Notes: generated by a model from the letters alone, not told the origin. 36,246 bases of DNA from Sandaracinaceae bacterium (GCA_004213565.1 SHBB01000012.1:1-36246), one strand, 5' to 3'. Positions 15,515 through 23,611 are shown, counted from the first letter of the stretch. Translations and numbers: made by a program.

Positions 15515-15610
15515 GCGGAACCGAGCCTAGCACGCCCCCAGCCCTTCGTGGTGAGTGACGCCGGAACGGGGAACCGGAAGCACGAACCACGAGGACGGGG
15601 AAGGGTCGAG

Positions 15611-15629
15611 CGCGTGGCACCGCTTTCGA
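15611..15629 (+). repeat. Copy 1 of a 19-bp element shared with 21063-21081
   Basis: CGCGTGGCACCGCTTTCGA is identical at both sites, each in an intergenic gap. About 10 further bases downstream are loosely similar (gacgacggag against gatgacggag). Here it lies between the end of the radical SAM gene and the promoter of the gene at 15446. Confidence 0.7.
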
Positions 15630-15663
15630 GGTGCCGACGACGACGGAGGAGGCGGCTGCGGGG

Positions 15664-15681
15664 CAGCGTGATCACACGCTG
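15664..15681. terminator. Stem-loop over the stop codon of the radical SAM gene
   Basis: CAGCGTG-ATCA-CACGCTG forms a perfect 7-bp stem with a 4-base loop. It spans the stop codon at 15674-15672. There is no T-run, so it may be a factor-dependent end, an mRNA stabiliser or chance. Confidence 0.3.
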
Positions 15682-17222
15682 GCGTGCACCACGGTCGGGA
15701 GGCGCACCTTCGTCGCCGCGCCCTCGAGCGGCCGCGCGGCGAGCTCCGCTCTCCGGCTCACGTGCCGCAGCCGCGTCCACTCCACGAGCGGTCTCCAGGC
15801 CCACTGCGTCAGGTCCTTCTCGATCAGCAGGCGCCAGAGGGGGTTCGAGCGCTTGTAGAGGTAGGCCATCGCCAGGTAGGGCGGCACCGCGCGCGGGTCG
15901 TCCGGTCGCCGGCGCCAGATGGACGACGGGCTGAAGGTCCGCTGGTAGAGCCACTCGTAGCCGCGCTGCAGCTCGTCGGGCCGCAGGTGCTTGGGCTGGA
16001 AGACGACGTGCGCGGTGTCGTAGCGCCGCCAGTCGCGGTGCAGGATGCGCCCCTCGGCCTCGAGCTGCCGGAAGAGCGGCGTGCGCGGGTAGGGCGTGAG
16101 GATGTGATAGGTGGCGTTCTCGAGGCGGTTGTCCTCGACCCAGTCGGCCAGCTCGGCGAAGCAGCCCGGCCGGTCGTGATCGAAGCCGACCACGAAGCTG
16201 CCGTTGACCTGGACGCCGTGGTCGTGGAGCAGCCGCACCCGTCGCGCGTAGTCCTCGGGCCGCGGCGTCTTCTTGCGTGCGTCGTCGAGGTTGTCGCCCG
16301 AGAGGCTCTCGAAGCCGATGAAGACGCCCGTGCAGCCGCTCAGCGCCATCGCGCGGACGAGCGAGGGGTCATCGGTCACGTCGATGGTGACCGCCGCGCT
16401 CCAGATGATCTCGAGAGGGCGCAGCGCTTCGCACAGGCGGTGCAAGTAGCGCTTGGAGGAGCCCAGGTTGTTGTCGGTGAAGACGACGTAGGGCTGGCCG
16501 TCCTGCTCGATCTCGCGCGCGATCTGCGCCGGGTCACGCATCCGGTAGGGCATGCGCAGCCCGTCGGTGGCGAGGTAGCAGAAGCCGCAGCGGTTGTGAC
16601 ATCCGCGGGTCGCGTTGAGGCTGGTGGTGGTGAGAAAGGCGCGGCGCGGCAAGAGGTCTCGCCGCGGCGCGGGATCCGCCGCGTAGTCGCTCCGGAAGTC
16701 CACCTCGTAGCGCGGCGCGAGCCGGTCGTGCGCGGCGTCGTCGAGGATGCGTCCCCAGAGCTGCACGCCGTCGCCGATGGCCAGCGCGTCCGCGTGCGGC
16801 GCGCACTCTTCGGGGCACGAGATCACGTGCAGCCCGCCGAGCACGACCTTCGAGCCCATCGCCCGGTAGGCGCGCGCGAGCGCGAAGGCGCGCTCGGCGA
16901 AGGTGAGGTGCACCGTGATGCCCACCACCGTGGGAGGCGGGGCGGCCGGCGCGGGGCCGCTCAGCAGGTTCTCGTCCCAGTAGGCCACCTCCCAGTCGGC
17001 CGGCGTCGCCCCGGCCACGCTGGTGAGCGCGAGGGTCGGGGTCAGCACGTGCTTGCCGAAGCTGGCGTGCGGATCCTTCGGGTAGAACGGGTTGATGAGG
17101 AGCGCCGTCTTGCGTTCGGGCCGTCCGGTCCCGCGCGGCAGCGGGGGCGGCTCCCGGAAGGGGCGAGGGAGGGGGCGCGGGCGAACGTGCTCGCGGAACG
17201 GGGCTTCGGGCGAGATCGTCAT
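15672..17222 (-). CDS. B12-binding-type radical SAM enzyme
   Basis: The protein has 516 aa. Residues about 40-180 form a Rossmann-like cobalamin-binding domain (TALLINPFYPKDPHASFGKH, TVVGITVHLTFAERAFALAR, SKVVLGGLHVISCPEE). The radical SAM core follows with the Fe-S cluster motif C208-HNR-C212-GF-C215 in NATRGCHNRCGFCYLATDG and a barrel to about residue 420. The C-terminus (ATYHILTPYPRTPLFRQLEA onward) is of the BchE/HpnP-like type that ends in a helical region. Family members carry out methylations, ring closures or lipid and hopanoid modifications; the substrate here is not clear. Its ATG overlaps the TGA of the sugar-transferase gene upstream (ATGA, 17222-17219), so the two act together, perhaps on a membrane glycolipid. 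Confidence 0.88.
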   Translation of the reverse strand: MTISPEAPFREHVRPRPLPRPFREPPPLPRGTGRPERKTALLINPFYPKDPHASFGKHVLTPTLALTSVAGATPADWEVAYWDENLLSGPAPAAPPPTVVGITVHLTFAERAFALARAYRAMGSKVVLGGLHVISCPEECAPHADALAIGDGVQLWGRILDDAAHDRLAPRYEVDFRSDYAADPAPRRDLLPRRAFLTTTSLNATRGCHNRCGFCYLATDGLRMPYRMRDPAQIAREIEQDGQPYVVFTDNNLGSSKRYLHRLCEALRPLEIIWSAAVTIDVTDDPSLVRAMALSGCTGVFIGFESLSGDNLDDARKKTPRPEDYARRVRLLHDHGVQVNGSFVVGFDHDRPGCFAELADWVEDNRLENATYHILTPYPRTPLFRQLEAEGRILHRDWRRYDTAHVVFQPKHLRPDELQRGYEWLYQRTFSPSSIWRRRPDDPRAVPPYLAMAYLYKRSNPLWRLLIEKDLTQWAWRPLVEWTRLRHVSRRAELAARPLEGAATKVRLPTVVHASV

Positions 17223-17839
17223 CGGAGTTGGGACACCCCGGCGCGCGCGATCGTTGCCGCCCACCTCTCGAGCGGTCGTGCGGGGCGGCCCAGCGGTCGC
17301 GGGCCGCGCCTCAACCAGCTCCGGACGCGCTCCTTCCCGGCGACGTTCATGGCGAACGACACGCCGATCAACCACAGATCGAGCCGCACCGAGGCGCGTC
17401 GCGCGTAGAGCGCATCCAGCGCCCGCGAGTGCCGCGCGCTCACCCCACCGAGGACCTGCGCGAGGCCGGTGATTCCCGGCGCGACGTCGAAGCGCGCGTC
17501 GTGCGCCGGCCCCGTCCAGCCGAGGCGGGCGACGTCCGCGGCGGTCAGCGGGCGCGGCCCCACGATCGCCATGTCGCCGCGCAGCACGCAGAGGAACTGC
17601 GGCGTCTCGTCGAGCCCCGTCGCCCGGAGCCACCGCCCGACCCGGGTCACCTCGCCGTCCCGCATGGTGCGGAGCTTGGGCACGACGAAGGGCACCCGGC
17701 CTCTGCCGAGCCGCTCCTGGCGGAAGATCGCGGGGTCGCCGTCCTCGAGGCGGATGAGCGCCGCCGCGGCCAGCTGAACCGGCAAAAAGAAGCCGGCCGC
17801 GCCGCCCGCGAGCACGAGGTCCAGGGTGCGACGGTTCAC
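17219..17839 (-). CDS. PglC/WcaJ-type bacterial sugar transferase
   Basis: 206 aa from GTG 17839. It matches the monotopic phosphoglycosyl transferase family: an N-terminal re-entrant hydrophobic helix (DLVLAGGAAGFFLPVQLAAA), then DGDPAIFRQERLGRGRVPFV, KLRTMRDGEVTRVGRWLRAT, GLDETPQFLCVLRGDMAIVG and PRPL. These enzymes move a sugar phosphate from a nucleotide sugar to undecaprenyl phosphate, starting a surface glycan. The catalytic Asp-Glu pair is expected in the first half; the D-P-x-F-x-QER block is present. It is the first gene of a two-gene unit with the radical SAM enzyme. Confidence 0.9.
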   Translation of the reverse strand: MNRRTLDLVLAGGAAGFFLPVQLAAAALIRLEDGDPAIFRQERLGRGRVPFVVPKLRTMRDGEVTRVGRWLRATGLDETPQFLCVLRGDMAIVGPRPLTAADVARLGWTGPAHDARFDVAPGITGLAQVLGGVSARHSRALDALYARRASVRLDLWLIGVSFAMNVAGKERVRSWLRRGPRPLGRPARPLERWAATIARAGVSQLR

Positions 17840-18058
17840 GGCGTGAGAATGCCACGGGCGCCGGGCTCATTCCGCGGTCGCCGTGACACGTGCGAGCCGC
17901 GACGAGGCCCCGCTCGGCCTGGACGAGGATGCGCGAGGTGCGCTCGCCGACCGCCAGCCGTCCCCGCTCGACCGGCCACGACCCGCGCTGGACGGAGTCC
18001 TCGTCAGGCAGGGTTGCGGCCCTTGTGTCGATCAAACTGGTGTCTACCCGGACGTCGT

Positions 18059-20566
18059 ATGGAGCGTTGTCCATGGCTGGCCCTCGTCCTCGTCGTCGCG
18101 TCGTGCGCTTCGTCTCACGCTGGCCCGGACGCTGGCCGGGACGCAGCGGGTCCTCGGGACGGTGCCGTCGCGCGCTGCGGTCCGAGCCCCACGTGCGGAG
18201 GCCCTTGCAGGCCGTGCAGCGTGGGTCATGCGTGCGCCGGGGCGTCGGATTGCGCGAGCGGCGTCTGTGAAGCCGAGACCTGTGCCGCTCCCCGGTGCGA
18301 CGACGAGGTCGAGAACGGCGACGAGGTCGGCGTCGACTGCGGCGGTTCCTGTCCCGGCTGCGGCCCAGGGCTGCCATGTGTCTTCGGGGAGGATTGCGCC
18401 AGCGGCGTCTGCGCCGACATGCGCTGCGCGGTACCGCGCTGCGATGACGGGCTGCAGAATGGCGACGAGCCCGACGTGGACTGTGGGGGCGGCTGCTCAC
18501 CGTGCGCCGAGGGCGGCACCTGCCGAGGTGCCGCGGACTGCGTCAGCGGGTCCTGCGTAGGCGGCGTGTGTCGGCCCCCGACCTGCACCGACGGGTTGAT
18601 CAACGGCGACGAGGTGGGCCTGGACTGCGGCGGTGGGTGCCCGCCGTGTGGGCCTGGCCAGCCCTGCTCGCGAGACGACGACTGTGAGAGCGAGGTCTGT
18701 GTCTCGGGGGCGTGCGCCGACCCCAGCTGTTCCGACCTCGTCCGCAACGGCGCCGAGACGTCGGTCGACTGCGGCGGCGCGGAGTGCGCCGCGTGCCCGG
18801 ATGGCCGGGCTTGCGCCGTCGACACCGACTGCCTCGGCCGGTGCGAGGACGGAGCCTGTGCGTCCTGCATGGATGGATTGAGAACCGGCGCCGAGACGGA
18901 CATCGACTGCGGCGGAGGCGCCTGCGACGCCTGCGGGCAGGGGCGCCGGTGTGCTCGTGACGCGGACTGTCGAAACGGGGACTGCGAAGGCACTCACTGC
19001 GCGTCGTGCGGCGACGGATACCGCAACCAGGGTGAGAGCGATGTGGACTGCGGCGGACCCTGCGGGAGCTGCGACGGCGAGGCCTGCGCCCGCAACGACG
19101 GGTGCGCCTCGGGGGTCTGCGCGTCCGGGCTCTGTGCTCCGGCGCCGCCGGGTTGCGCCGGGACACAGGTCCTGCGGCCGGGGGTGAACGTCGTCGCGGG
19201 CGCCTTCCACCGGACGTTCCCACCGGGCAGCCCCTGCAGCTCCGTGTACGCGTCTTCTGACCTCTCCTTCACGGCGACCCTCACAGGCTCGGTCGACTAC
19301 CGGGTCTCGAAGCAGGATGCGAGCGATCTCGGCCTCCTCGTGCGTCCCGCCGGGTGTGCGGCGAGCGGCTCGCTCCACTGCACCTCCACGGGGCCCGGGC
19401 GCGCGCACGTCGGGAGCTTTCCCGTCGTCGCGGGGCAGTCGTATCTCATGCGTCTGACCACGTCGTACCCGCCCCCCGAGCTGTCCGATCGCTCCCCGAG
19501 CTACGTCTTCGAGCTCCAGGAGCGGCCCCCCGCGTGCGCGAGTGGCCTGCGTGACGGAGCCGAGACGGACGTGGACTGCGGCGGCCCTCTCTGCCCCGGC
19601 TGCCTCGCGGGGGAGAGCTGCGTGTCCGACGGTGACTGCTTCTCGGGGCTATGCCGGTCCGGCGTCTGTCGCGCGCTCTACTGCGGCAACGGAGCGCGCG
19701 ATGGAGCCGAGACGGACGTGGACTGCGGAGGCGAGAGCTGCGTGCGCTGCGCCGACGGACGCGCCTGCCTCGCGGGCTCCGACTGCGTCTCCGGGTCGTG
19801 CGTGAGTGGCGTGTGCGTGGCCCCGAGCTGCGCCGACGGGGTACGAAACGGAGACGAGTCCGCCGTCGACTGTGGAGGCGCCACGACCTGTCCGCGCTGT
19901 TCGGCGTACGCCTACTGCGAAGCCGACGCCGACTGCGCTAGCGGCGCGTGCAGGGAGGGGCTCTGCGCTGGAGGGGGCGCGGCGGAGTGCACGGCCTTCG
20001 GCTCCGATCGGTTCGGCTATCGCGGCTGTGCGCTGTCGGTGCCGGTGTCGGAGATGCCGTGCCCGATACCCGGGCCGGGGGCGACGCGTGCTCCGATCGG
20101 CTGGGAGTACGGAGCGCGGGTCGTGCCGCTCGACTTCGAGGTCGACTTCTACGGAACGTCTTGGGACGAGGTGTACCTGGCCCAGATGGGGCTGATGATG
20201 TTCGACCAGGGCCTGAATCCGTACGGTGGCACGAGCTGCCGCGGGTCGGTCGCACGTGAGGCCATCGCTCCGATGTCCAACTGGGGAACCGAAGGGGTCG
20301 TCGCGCACGAGATCGTCGGACAGGCGCCGGCACGACAGCTCCTCGTGCAATGGGATCGCACGTGGTCGGCCGGCACAGGCTCCGTCGTCGCCGTCGTTCA
20401 CGAGAGCACCGGCGACATCGACTTCTGCTACACGGCGGGGGTGCCCTCGGGGCTCCCTCTCGGCCCATTCGCCGGCATCATTCACGGCGCCGGCTCGGAC
20501 GAGCTTCGCTACTCGTGCAGCGGCGTCATCTCGCCGGGGACCGTCGTGCGCTTCCGTCATCCTTGA
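18059..20566 (+). CDS. Large lipoprotein with nine DCGG Cys-rich repeats and nidogen-like C-terminus
   Basis: 835 aa. MERCPWLALVLVVASCASSH is a lipoprotein signal with a lipobox ending ASC. A degenerate Cys module and six tandem repeats follow to about residue 360. Each is roughly 42-48 residues of the form CxDGxxNGxExDxDCGGxCxxCxxGxxCxxxxDCxSGxCxxxxC. Residues 365-490 are a beta domain (RPGVNVVAGAFHRTFPPGSP, LLVRPAGCAASGSLHCTSTG) like PPC domains. Three more DCGG repeats lead to a C-terminal domain of about 190 residues (VPLDFEVDFYGTSWDEVYLA, LLVQWDRTWSAGTGSVVAVV, GDIDFCYTAG) that recalls nidogen-like/MopE-type ends. Nearly all Cys are paired, so it is oxidised outside the cell. It may bind metal or form a surface filament. 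Confidence 0.85.
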   Translation: MERCPWLALVLVVASCASSHAGPDAGRDAAGPRDGAVARCGPSPTCGGPCRPCSVGHACAGASDCASGVCEAETCAAPRCDDEVENGDEVGVDCGGSCPGCGPGLPCVFGEDCASGVCADMRCAVPRCDDGLQNGDEPDVDCGGGCSPCAEGGTCRGAADCVSGSCVGGVCRPPTCTDGLINGDEVGLDCGGGCPPCGPGQPCSRDDDCESEVCVSGACADPSCSDLVRNGAETSVDCGGAECAACPDGRACAVDTDCLGRCEDGACASCMDGLRTGAETDIDCGGGACDACGQGRRCARDADCRNGDCEGTHCASCGDGYRNQGESDVDCGGPCGSCDGEACARNDGCASGVCASGLCAPAPPGCAGTQVLRPGVNVVAGAFHRTFPPGSPCSSVYASSDLSFTATLTGSVDYRVSKQDASDLGLLVRPAGCAASGSLHCTSTGPGRAHVGSFPVVAGQSYLMRLTTSYPPPELSDRSPSYVFELQERPPACASGLRDGAETDVDCGGPLCPGCLAGESCVSDGDCFSGLCRSGVCRALYCGNGARDGAETDVDCGGESCVRCADGRACLAGSDCVSGSCVSGVCVAPSCADGVRNGDESAVDCGGATTCPRCSAYAYCEADADCASGACREGLCAGGGAAECTAFGSDRFGYRGCALSVPVSEMPCPIPGPGATRAPIGWEYGARVVPLDFEVDFYGTSWDEVYLAQMGLMMFDQGLNPYGGTSCRGSVAREAIAPMSNWGTEGVVAHEIVGQAPARQLLVQWDRTWSAGTGSVVAVVHESTGDIDFCYTAGVPSGLPLGPFAGIIHGAGSDELRYSCSGVISPGTVVRFRHP

Positions 20567-20696
20567 GCGGTCACATCCCGATCGGCAGAGGAGCTCTCGA
20601 GGGGAGCTGCACGACGCATGGAAGGCCATCGGGCGTCACAGGCCCATCGGACCGAGGACGTGCACCGAGAACGATCTGTGTTCGATTGCGCTTCAA

Positions 20697-21039
20697 CGCT
20701 GGAAACTGCGGCGAAACGGAAACTGCTTGCGTCTTGGCGCTGGGAGCTCCGCGCAGTTGATAGATCATATCAACTGGACTCTGGAAACTCCGCCCAGTTG
20801 ATAGATCATATCAACTGGACGCTGGAAACTCCGCGTAGTTGATAGATCATATCAAGTGGACGCTGGAAACTCCGCCCGAACACCAGGGATCGGACCGTCG
20901 GCGCTGGAAACTCCGCGAGATCGCAACCGCATGACCCTTCCGCGCTGGAAACTCCGCCAATTCGGTATCGATCTCACTTTCGGCGCTGAAAACTCCGTGG
21001 ATCCGCAACCGATCTCGATCTCGGCGCTGCGGCCACTCA
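20697..21039. repeat. 41-bp tandem array: eight units with a 15-bp conserved core, plus a ninth decayed unit
   Basis: Units start at 20697, 20738, 20779, 20820, 20861, 20902, 20943 and 20984, with a degenerate copy at 21025; the step is exactly 41 each time. The core CGCTGGAAACTCCGC is perfect in units 4 to 7 and varies by 1-3 bases in units 1, 2, 3 and 8. The 26-bp inserts of units 2-4 are almost the same. They carry an inverted repeat (AGTTGATA and TATCAACT around GATCA; 10-bp arms in unit 3). Inserts 1 and 5-8 differ but often end in CGG and share blocks at the same offset (units 6 and 8 share CGCAACCG). Forty-one is not a multiple of 3, so the array is not coding. The rest of the gap (20567-20696 and 21040-21062) showed nothing I can name. 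Confidence 0.9.
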
Positions 21040-21062
21040 CCCCGTGTGGACAGTCGGCTCCA

Positions 21063-21081
21063 CGCGTGGCACCGCTTTCGA
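21063..21081 (+). repeat. Copy 2 of the 19-bp element
   Basis: It is identical to 15611-15629. Here it lies directly after the 41-bp array and ends on the A of the ATG at 21081. It may therefore serve as the upstream region of that gene. Confidence 0.7.
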
Positions 21082-21497
21082 TGATGACGGAGACTCGCCT
21101 CGAGGGGCTGCACTGCACGATGGTGATCGACGGGCTCGCGCCCGGGGTCGTGCTCGTCACCATCACCGGGACCGACGTGGGCGAGCTCGGGCAGGCGCCC
21201 TTCGACGCGCTCGCGCCTCTGCTCGACGGCGCGGGGCTGGTCGAGCTCTTCATCGACGCGAGCGGCGCGCGCGGTCCCTCGGTCGACGTCAGCAGCGAGT
21301 GGGCGCGGTGGCTCGGTCGGCATCGCGATCGCCTGCGTCACGCGAGCATGTTGACCGCCAGCCGCTTCGTGCAGCTCACCGCCGACTTCGTCCGGGAGTT
21401 CGCGGAGCTCGGCGACAAGATGCGGATCTACTCCGACCCCGCGGTGTTCCAGGGCGCGCTGTCCAACGCGGTCGGCAACGCCCGCGGCGCCTCCTGA
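21081..21497 (+). CDS. STAS/SpoIIAA-like small protein
   Basis: 138 aa from ATG 21081 (a second ATG follows at once). It is alpha/beta with the look of a STAS-like fold: GLHCTMVIDGLAPGVVLVTI, a strand-helix pair (PFDALAPLLDGAGLVELFID), a switch-like loop (ASGARGPSVDVSSEW) and a last helix. The sequence opened by a longer in-frame start at 20856 runs through the 41-bp array and is not believed. Related small STAS proteins work as anti-sigma antagonists or docking modules; here no kinase or sigma factor is adjacent. No Shine-Dalgarno sequence was seen. Confidence 0.6.
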   Translation: MMTETRLEGLHCTMVIDGLAPGVVLVTITGTDVGELGQAPFDALAPLLDGAGLVELFIDASGARGPSVDVSSEWARWLGRHRDRLRHASMLTASRFVQLTADFVREFAELGDKMRIYSDPAVFQGALSNAVGNARGAS

Positions 21498-21526
21498 TCG
21501 CCTGCGCGCGTTCGCGCCTCGAAGCG

Positions 21527-21817
21527 TCACGAGCCGTCGGGTCGGGCCCCGCGAACGCCCAGCGCGACCCCGGCGACGCCGGCCAGGCCCATGGCGCCGA
21601 GCGCCCACGGGTAGGCGGGAGCGAAGGTGTCGACGTCGGTGAGCAGGTGCAGTGAAGCTTGCGTGAGCACATAGGCGGCGACAGGTACGACGCCGAGCCA
21701 CCGGCTCACCCCGCGCTGCGCGCGCCACCAGATCGAGCCGCCGACGGTGGCGGCGAGCAAGGTCGCGATCTCGACGACGAAGGCCAGCACGACGCGAGCG
21801 TACGCCGAACGGGACAC
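21527..21817 (-). CDS. Small membrane protein (three or four helices)
   Basis: 96 aa from GTG 21817, preceded by GGGGAG. Hydrophobic segments are VVLAFVVEIATLLAATVGGS, WLGVVPVAAYVLTQASLHLL and AYPWALGAMGLAGVAGVALG. The first part is faintly like YnfA/UPF0060 proteins, but their conserved CEIxG is missing, so that is not claimed. Function unknown; inner membrane. It converges on the STAS-like gene and follows the quinone oxidoreductase gene on the same strand with a 34-bp gap. Confidence 0.6.
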   Translation of the reverse strand: MSRSAYARVVLAFVVEIATLLAATVGGSIWWRAQRGVSRWLGVVPVAAYVLTQASLHLLTDVDTFAPAYPWALGAMGLAGVAGVALGVRGARPDGS

Positions 21818-21851
21818 GATCTCCCCTCCCGGGCGGCGGATCGGGATCGGC

Positions 21852-22823
21852 TCAAGGCACGAGCAGCGTGGAGCCGACGGTCTGGCGTGACTCGAGCGCC
21901 TCGTGGCAGGCGCGGGCGTCCTCGAGCGCGAACTGCTGGCCGATGTGGATCTTGACCGCGCCGCTCGCGATGACGTCGAAGAGGGCCTTCGCGCTCGCCG
22001 CGAGCTCCTCCTGGGTCGCGACGTAGTGGAAGAGGGAGGCCCGCGTGAGGAAGAGCGAGCCCTTCTCCACGAGCCGCATCGGATCGAACGGCCCGGGCTT
22101 GCCCGACGCGTTGCCGAACGCCACGAGCATGCCGCGCGGGGCGAGGCAATCGAGCGACCCGTCGAAGGTGTCCTTACCGACGCTGTCGTAGACCACGGGC
22201 ACGCCCGCGCCGTCGGTGATCGCGCGGACCCGCTCCACGAAGTCCTCCTCCGTGTAGAGGATCGGATGCGCGCAGCCGTTCTTCCTCGCGTGCTCCGCCT
22301 TCGCCTCGGTCGAGACGGTGCCGATCACGGTCGCGCCGAGGTGCGAGAGCCATTGGCAGGCGATCGTGCCGACCCCACCCGCCGCGGCGTGGAACAGCAC
22401 GGTCATCCCGGGCTCGACCGCGAACGTGCGGCGGATGAGGTACTCGACCGTCATGCCCTTCAGGAGCGCGGCCGCCGCGACCGCGTCTCCCACCGCGTCG
22501 GGGATGCGCACCAGCCGGTCGGCCGGGACGTTCCGCGCCTCCGCGTAGGACCTCGGCGGTCCCTGGAAGTACACCACGCGCCTCCCGAGCGGGATCTCGA
22601 CCCCCTCGCCCACCGCCTCGACGATCCCGGCGGCCTCGGTGCCGAGCCCGTGCGGGAGGCCCGGCAGCGAATAGAGCCCGCTCCGATGGTAGGTGTCGAT
22701 CAGGTTCACCCCGATCGCCGTGTGCCGGACCGTGGCCTCGCCCGGCCCGGGCGGCGGCAGCTCGACGTCGACGAGCTCGAGCACCTCGGGTCCACCGGTC
22801 CGCTGGATCTGGATCGCGCGCAT
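21852..22823 (-). CDS. NADPH:quinone oxidoreductase (zeta-crystallin type, MDR family)
   Basis: 323 aa from ATG 22823 (MRAIQIQRTGGPEVLELVDV). A start at 22859 would add 12 residues with no family match. The N-terminal GroES-like domain has GVNLIDTYHRSGLY and GTEAAGIVEAVGEGVE. The Rossmann domain has TVLFHAAAGGVGTIACQWLS, binding NADPH. The zinc-binding Cys/His of alcohol dehydrogenases are absent, as in quinone reductases. The expected reaction is reduction of quinones by NADPH in the cytoplasm. The length is normal for the Qor family. It is divergent from the cytochrome c gene with a 191-bp gap. Confidence 0.92.
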   Translation of the reverse strand: MRAIQIQRTGGPEVLELVDVELPPPGPGEATVRHTAIGVNLIDTYHRSGLYSLPGLPHGLGTEAAGIVEAVGEGVEIPLGRRVVYFQGPPRSYAEARNVPADRLVRIPDAVGDAVAAAALLKGMTVEYLIRRTFAVEPGMTVLFHAAAGGVGTIACQWLSHLGATVIGTVSTEAKAEHARKNGCAHPILYTEEDFVERVRAITDGAGVPVVYDSVGKDTFDGSLDCLAPRGMLVAFGNASGKPGPFDPMRLVEKGSLFLTRASLFHYVATQEELAASAKALFDVIASGAVKIHIGQQFALEDARACHEALESRQTVGSTLLVP

Positions 22824-23014
22824 GCTCTCGTGGTCGCACCGCGCCCCGCGCCGGGTCAAGGGGCGGGCGCCTTCGGGGACGATCCTCGTCGTTCGTCGTT
22901 CTCCCCAGCCGCAGTGAGGCTGTCGATCGTGGTAGCGCGGGGCGCGCCCGAGAATCGACGCGCGGGCTCGTCTTCGGGCGGCGCGCTGAGGTACCTTGCG
23001 TACCGGGGGGAGCG

Positions 23015-23611
23015 ATGAGGATTCAGGGGTCGAGGGGTCTCTTGGGCGCGAGCCTCGTGATGGCGATCGGGCTGACTACGTCTTGTGGCGGCAACCAGGC
23101 TGCCGCCGTCGCGAGCTACGCCGGGCCCCTGCGCTCCAGGGACATCGAGCGTGGAGGGCAGGTCTTTCGAACGTTCTGCGTTCCCTGTCACGCGGGCCGG
23201 GTCAGTCCGGAGGGCTACCGCTGGTCTCCGGCGCAGATGCGGCGGCAGATCCGCGAGGGCAACCGCGCGATGCCCGCCATCCGAGACGAGTACCTCTCGG
23301 ACGAAGACATGGAGTCGGTGCTGGCGTTCCTCACCGTCATCGGCGCGGTGGACGCGCCGCTGCCGCCCGTGCGCCCGGCGGACGAGCCGATCGACGACGA
23401 GACGGCTGACCACGAGCGCGCGTCGCAGGCGCCACCCGCCCCGGTGGAGCCGATGGTGGTGGACGGCGAGCAGGAGGCGCCACCCGATCCGGTGGAGCCG
23501 GTGGTGGTGGACGGTGAGCAGGAGGCCGCTTCGCCCGTCACGCCGGAGGCGGCGCCGGCCGCGGCTGAAGACCTGGGAGATCCGCAAGGCCCCGCCGGCG
23601 CGGAGCCGTGA
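23015..23611 (+). CDS. Lipoprotein c-type cytochrome with repeated acidic tail
   Basis: 198 aa. The signal peptide ends in a lipobox (GLTTSCGG), so it is lipid-anchored. Heme attachment is C55-VP-C58-H59 in FRTFCVPCHAGRVSPEGYRW. The distal Met is in EGNRAMPAIRDEYL, a normal mono-heme class I layout of about 80 residues. The tail has two 16-residue repeats (PVEPMVVDGEQEAPPD and PVEPVVVDGEQEAASP) encoded by a 48-bp tandem repeat. GGGGGGAG lies before the ATG. Expected to carry electrons at the outer face of the inner membrane or at the outer membrane; its partner is unknown. Confidence 0.88.
   Translation: MRIQGSRGLLGASLVMAIGLTTSCGGNQAAAVASYAGPLRSRDIERGGQVFRTFCVPCHAGRVSPEGYRWSPAQMRRQIREGNRAMPAIRDEYLSDEDMESVLAFLTVIGAVDAPLPPVRPADEPIDDETADHERASQAPPAPVEPMVVDGEQEAPPDPVEPVVVDGEQEAASPVTPEAAPAAAEDLGDPQGPAGAEP

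Noticed and set aside
17840-18075. A small minus-strand protein starting MDNAPYDVRVDTSLIDTRAA
   Set aside because: It overlaps the start of the 835-aa lipoprotein gene, continues as an Arg/Pro-rich frame and shows no domain. It is probably the shadow of a shared promoter region.
20697-21039. A CRISPR array
   Set aside because: The conserved part is only 15 bp, the inserts of units 2-4 are nearly identical, insert blocks are shared at the same offset, and there are no cas genes in the window.
20856-21080. N-terminal extension of the STAS-like protein through the array
   Set aside because: The residues come from the non-coding 41-bp repeats and have no family look. ATG 21081 is a better start.
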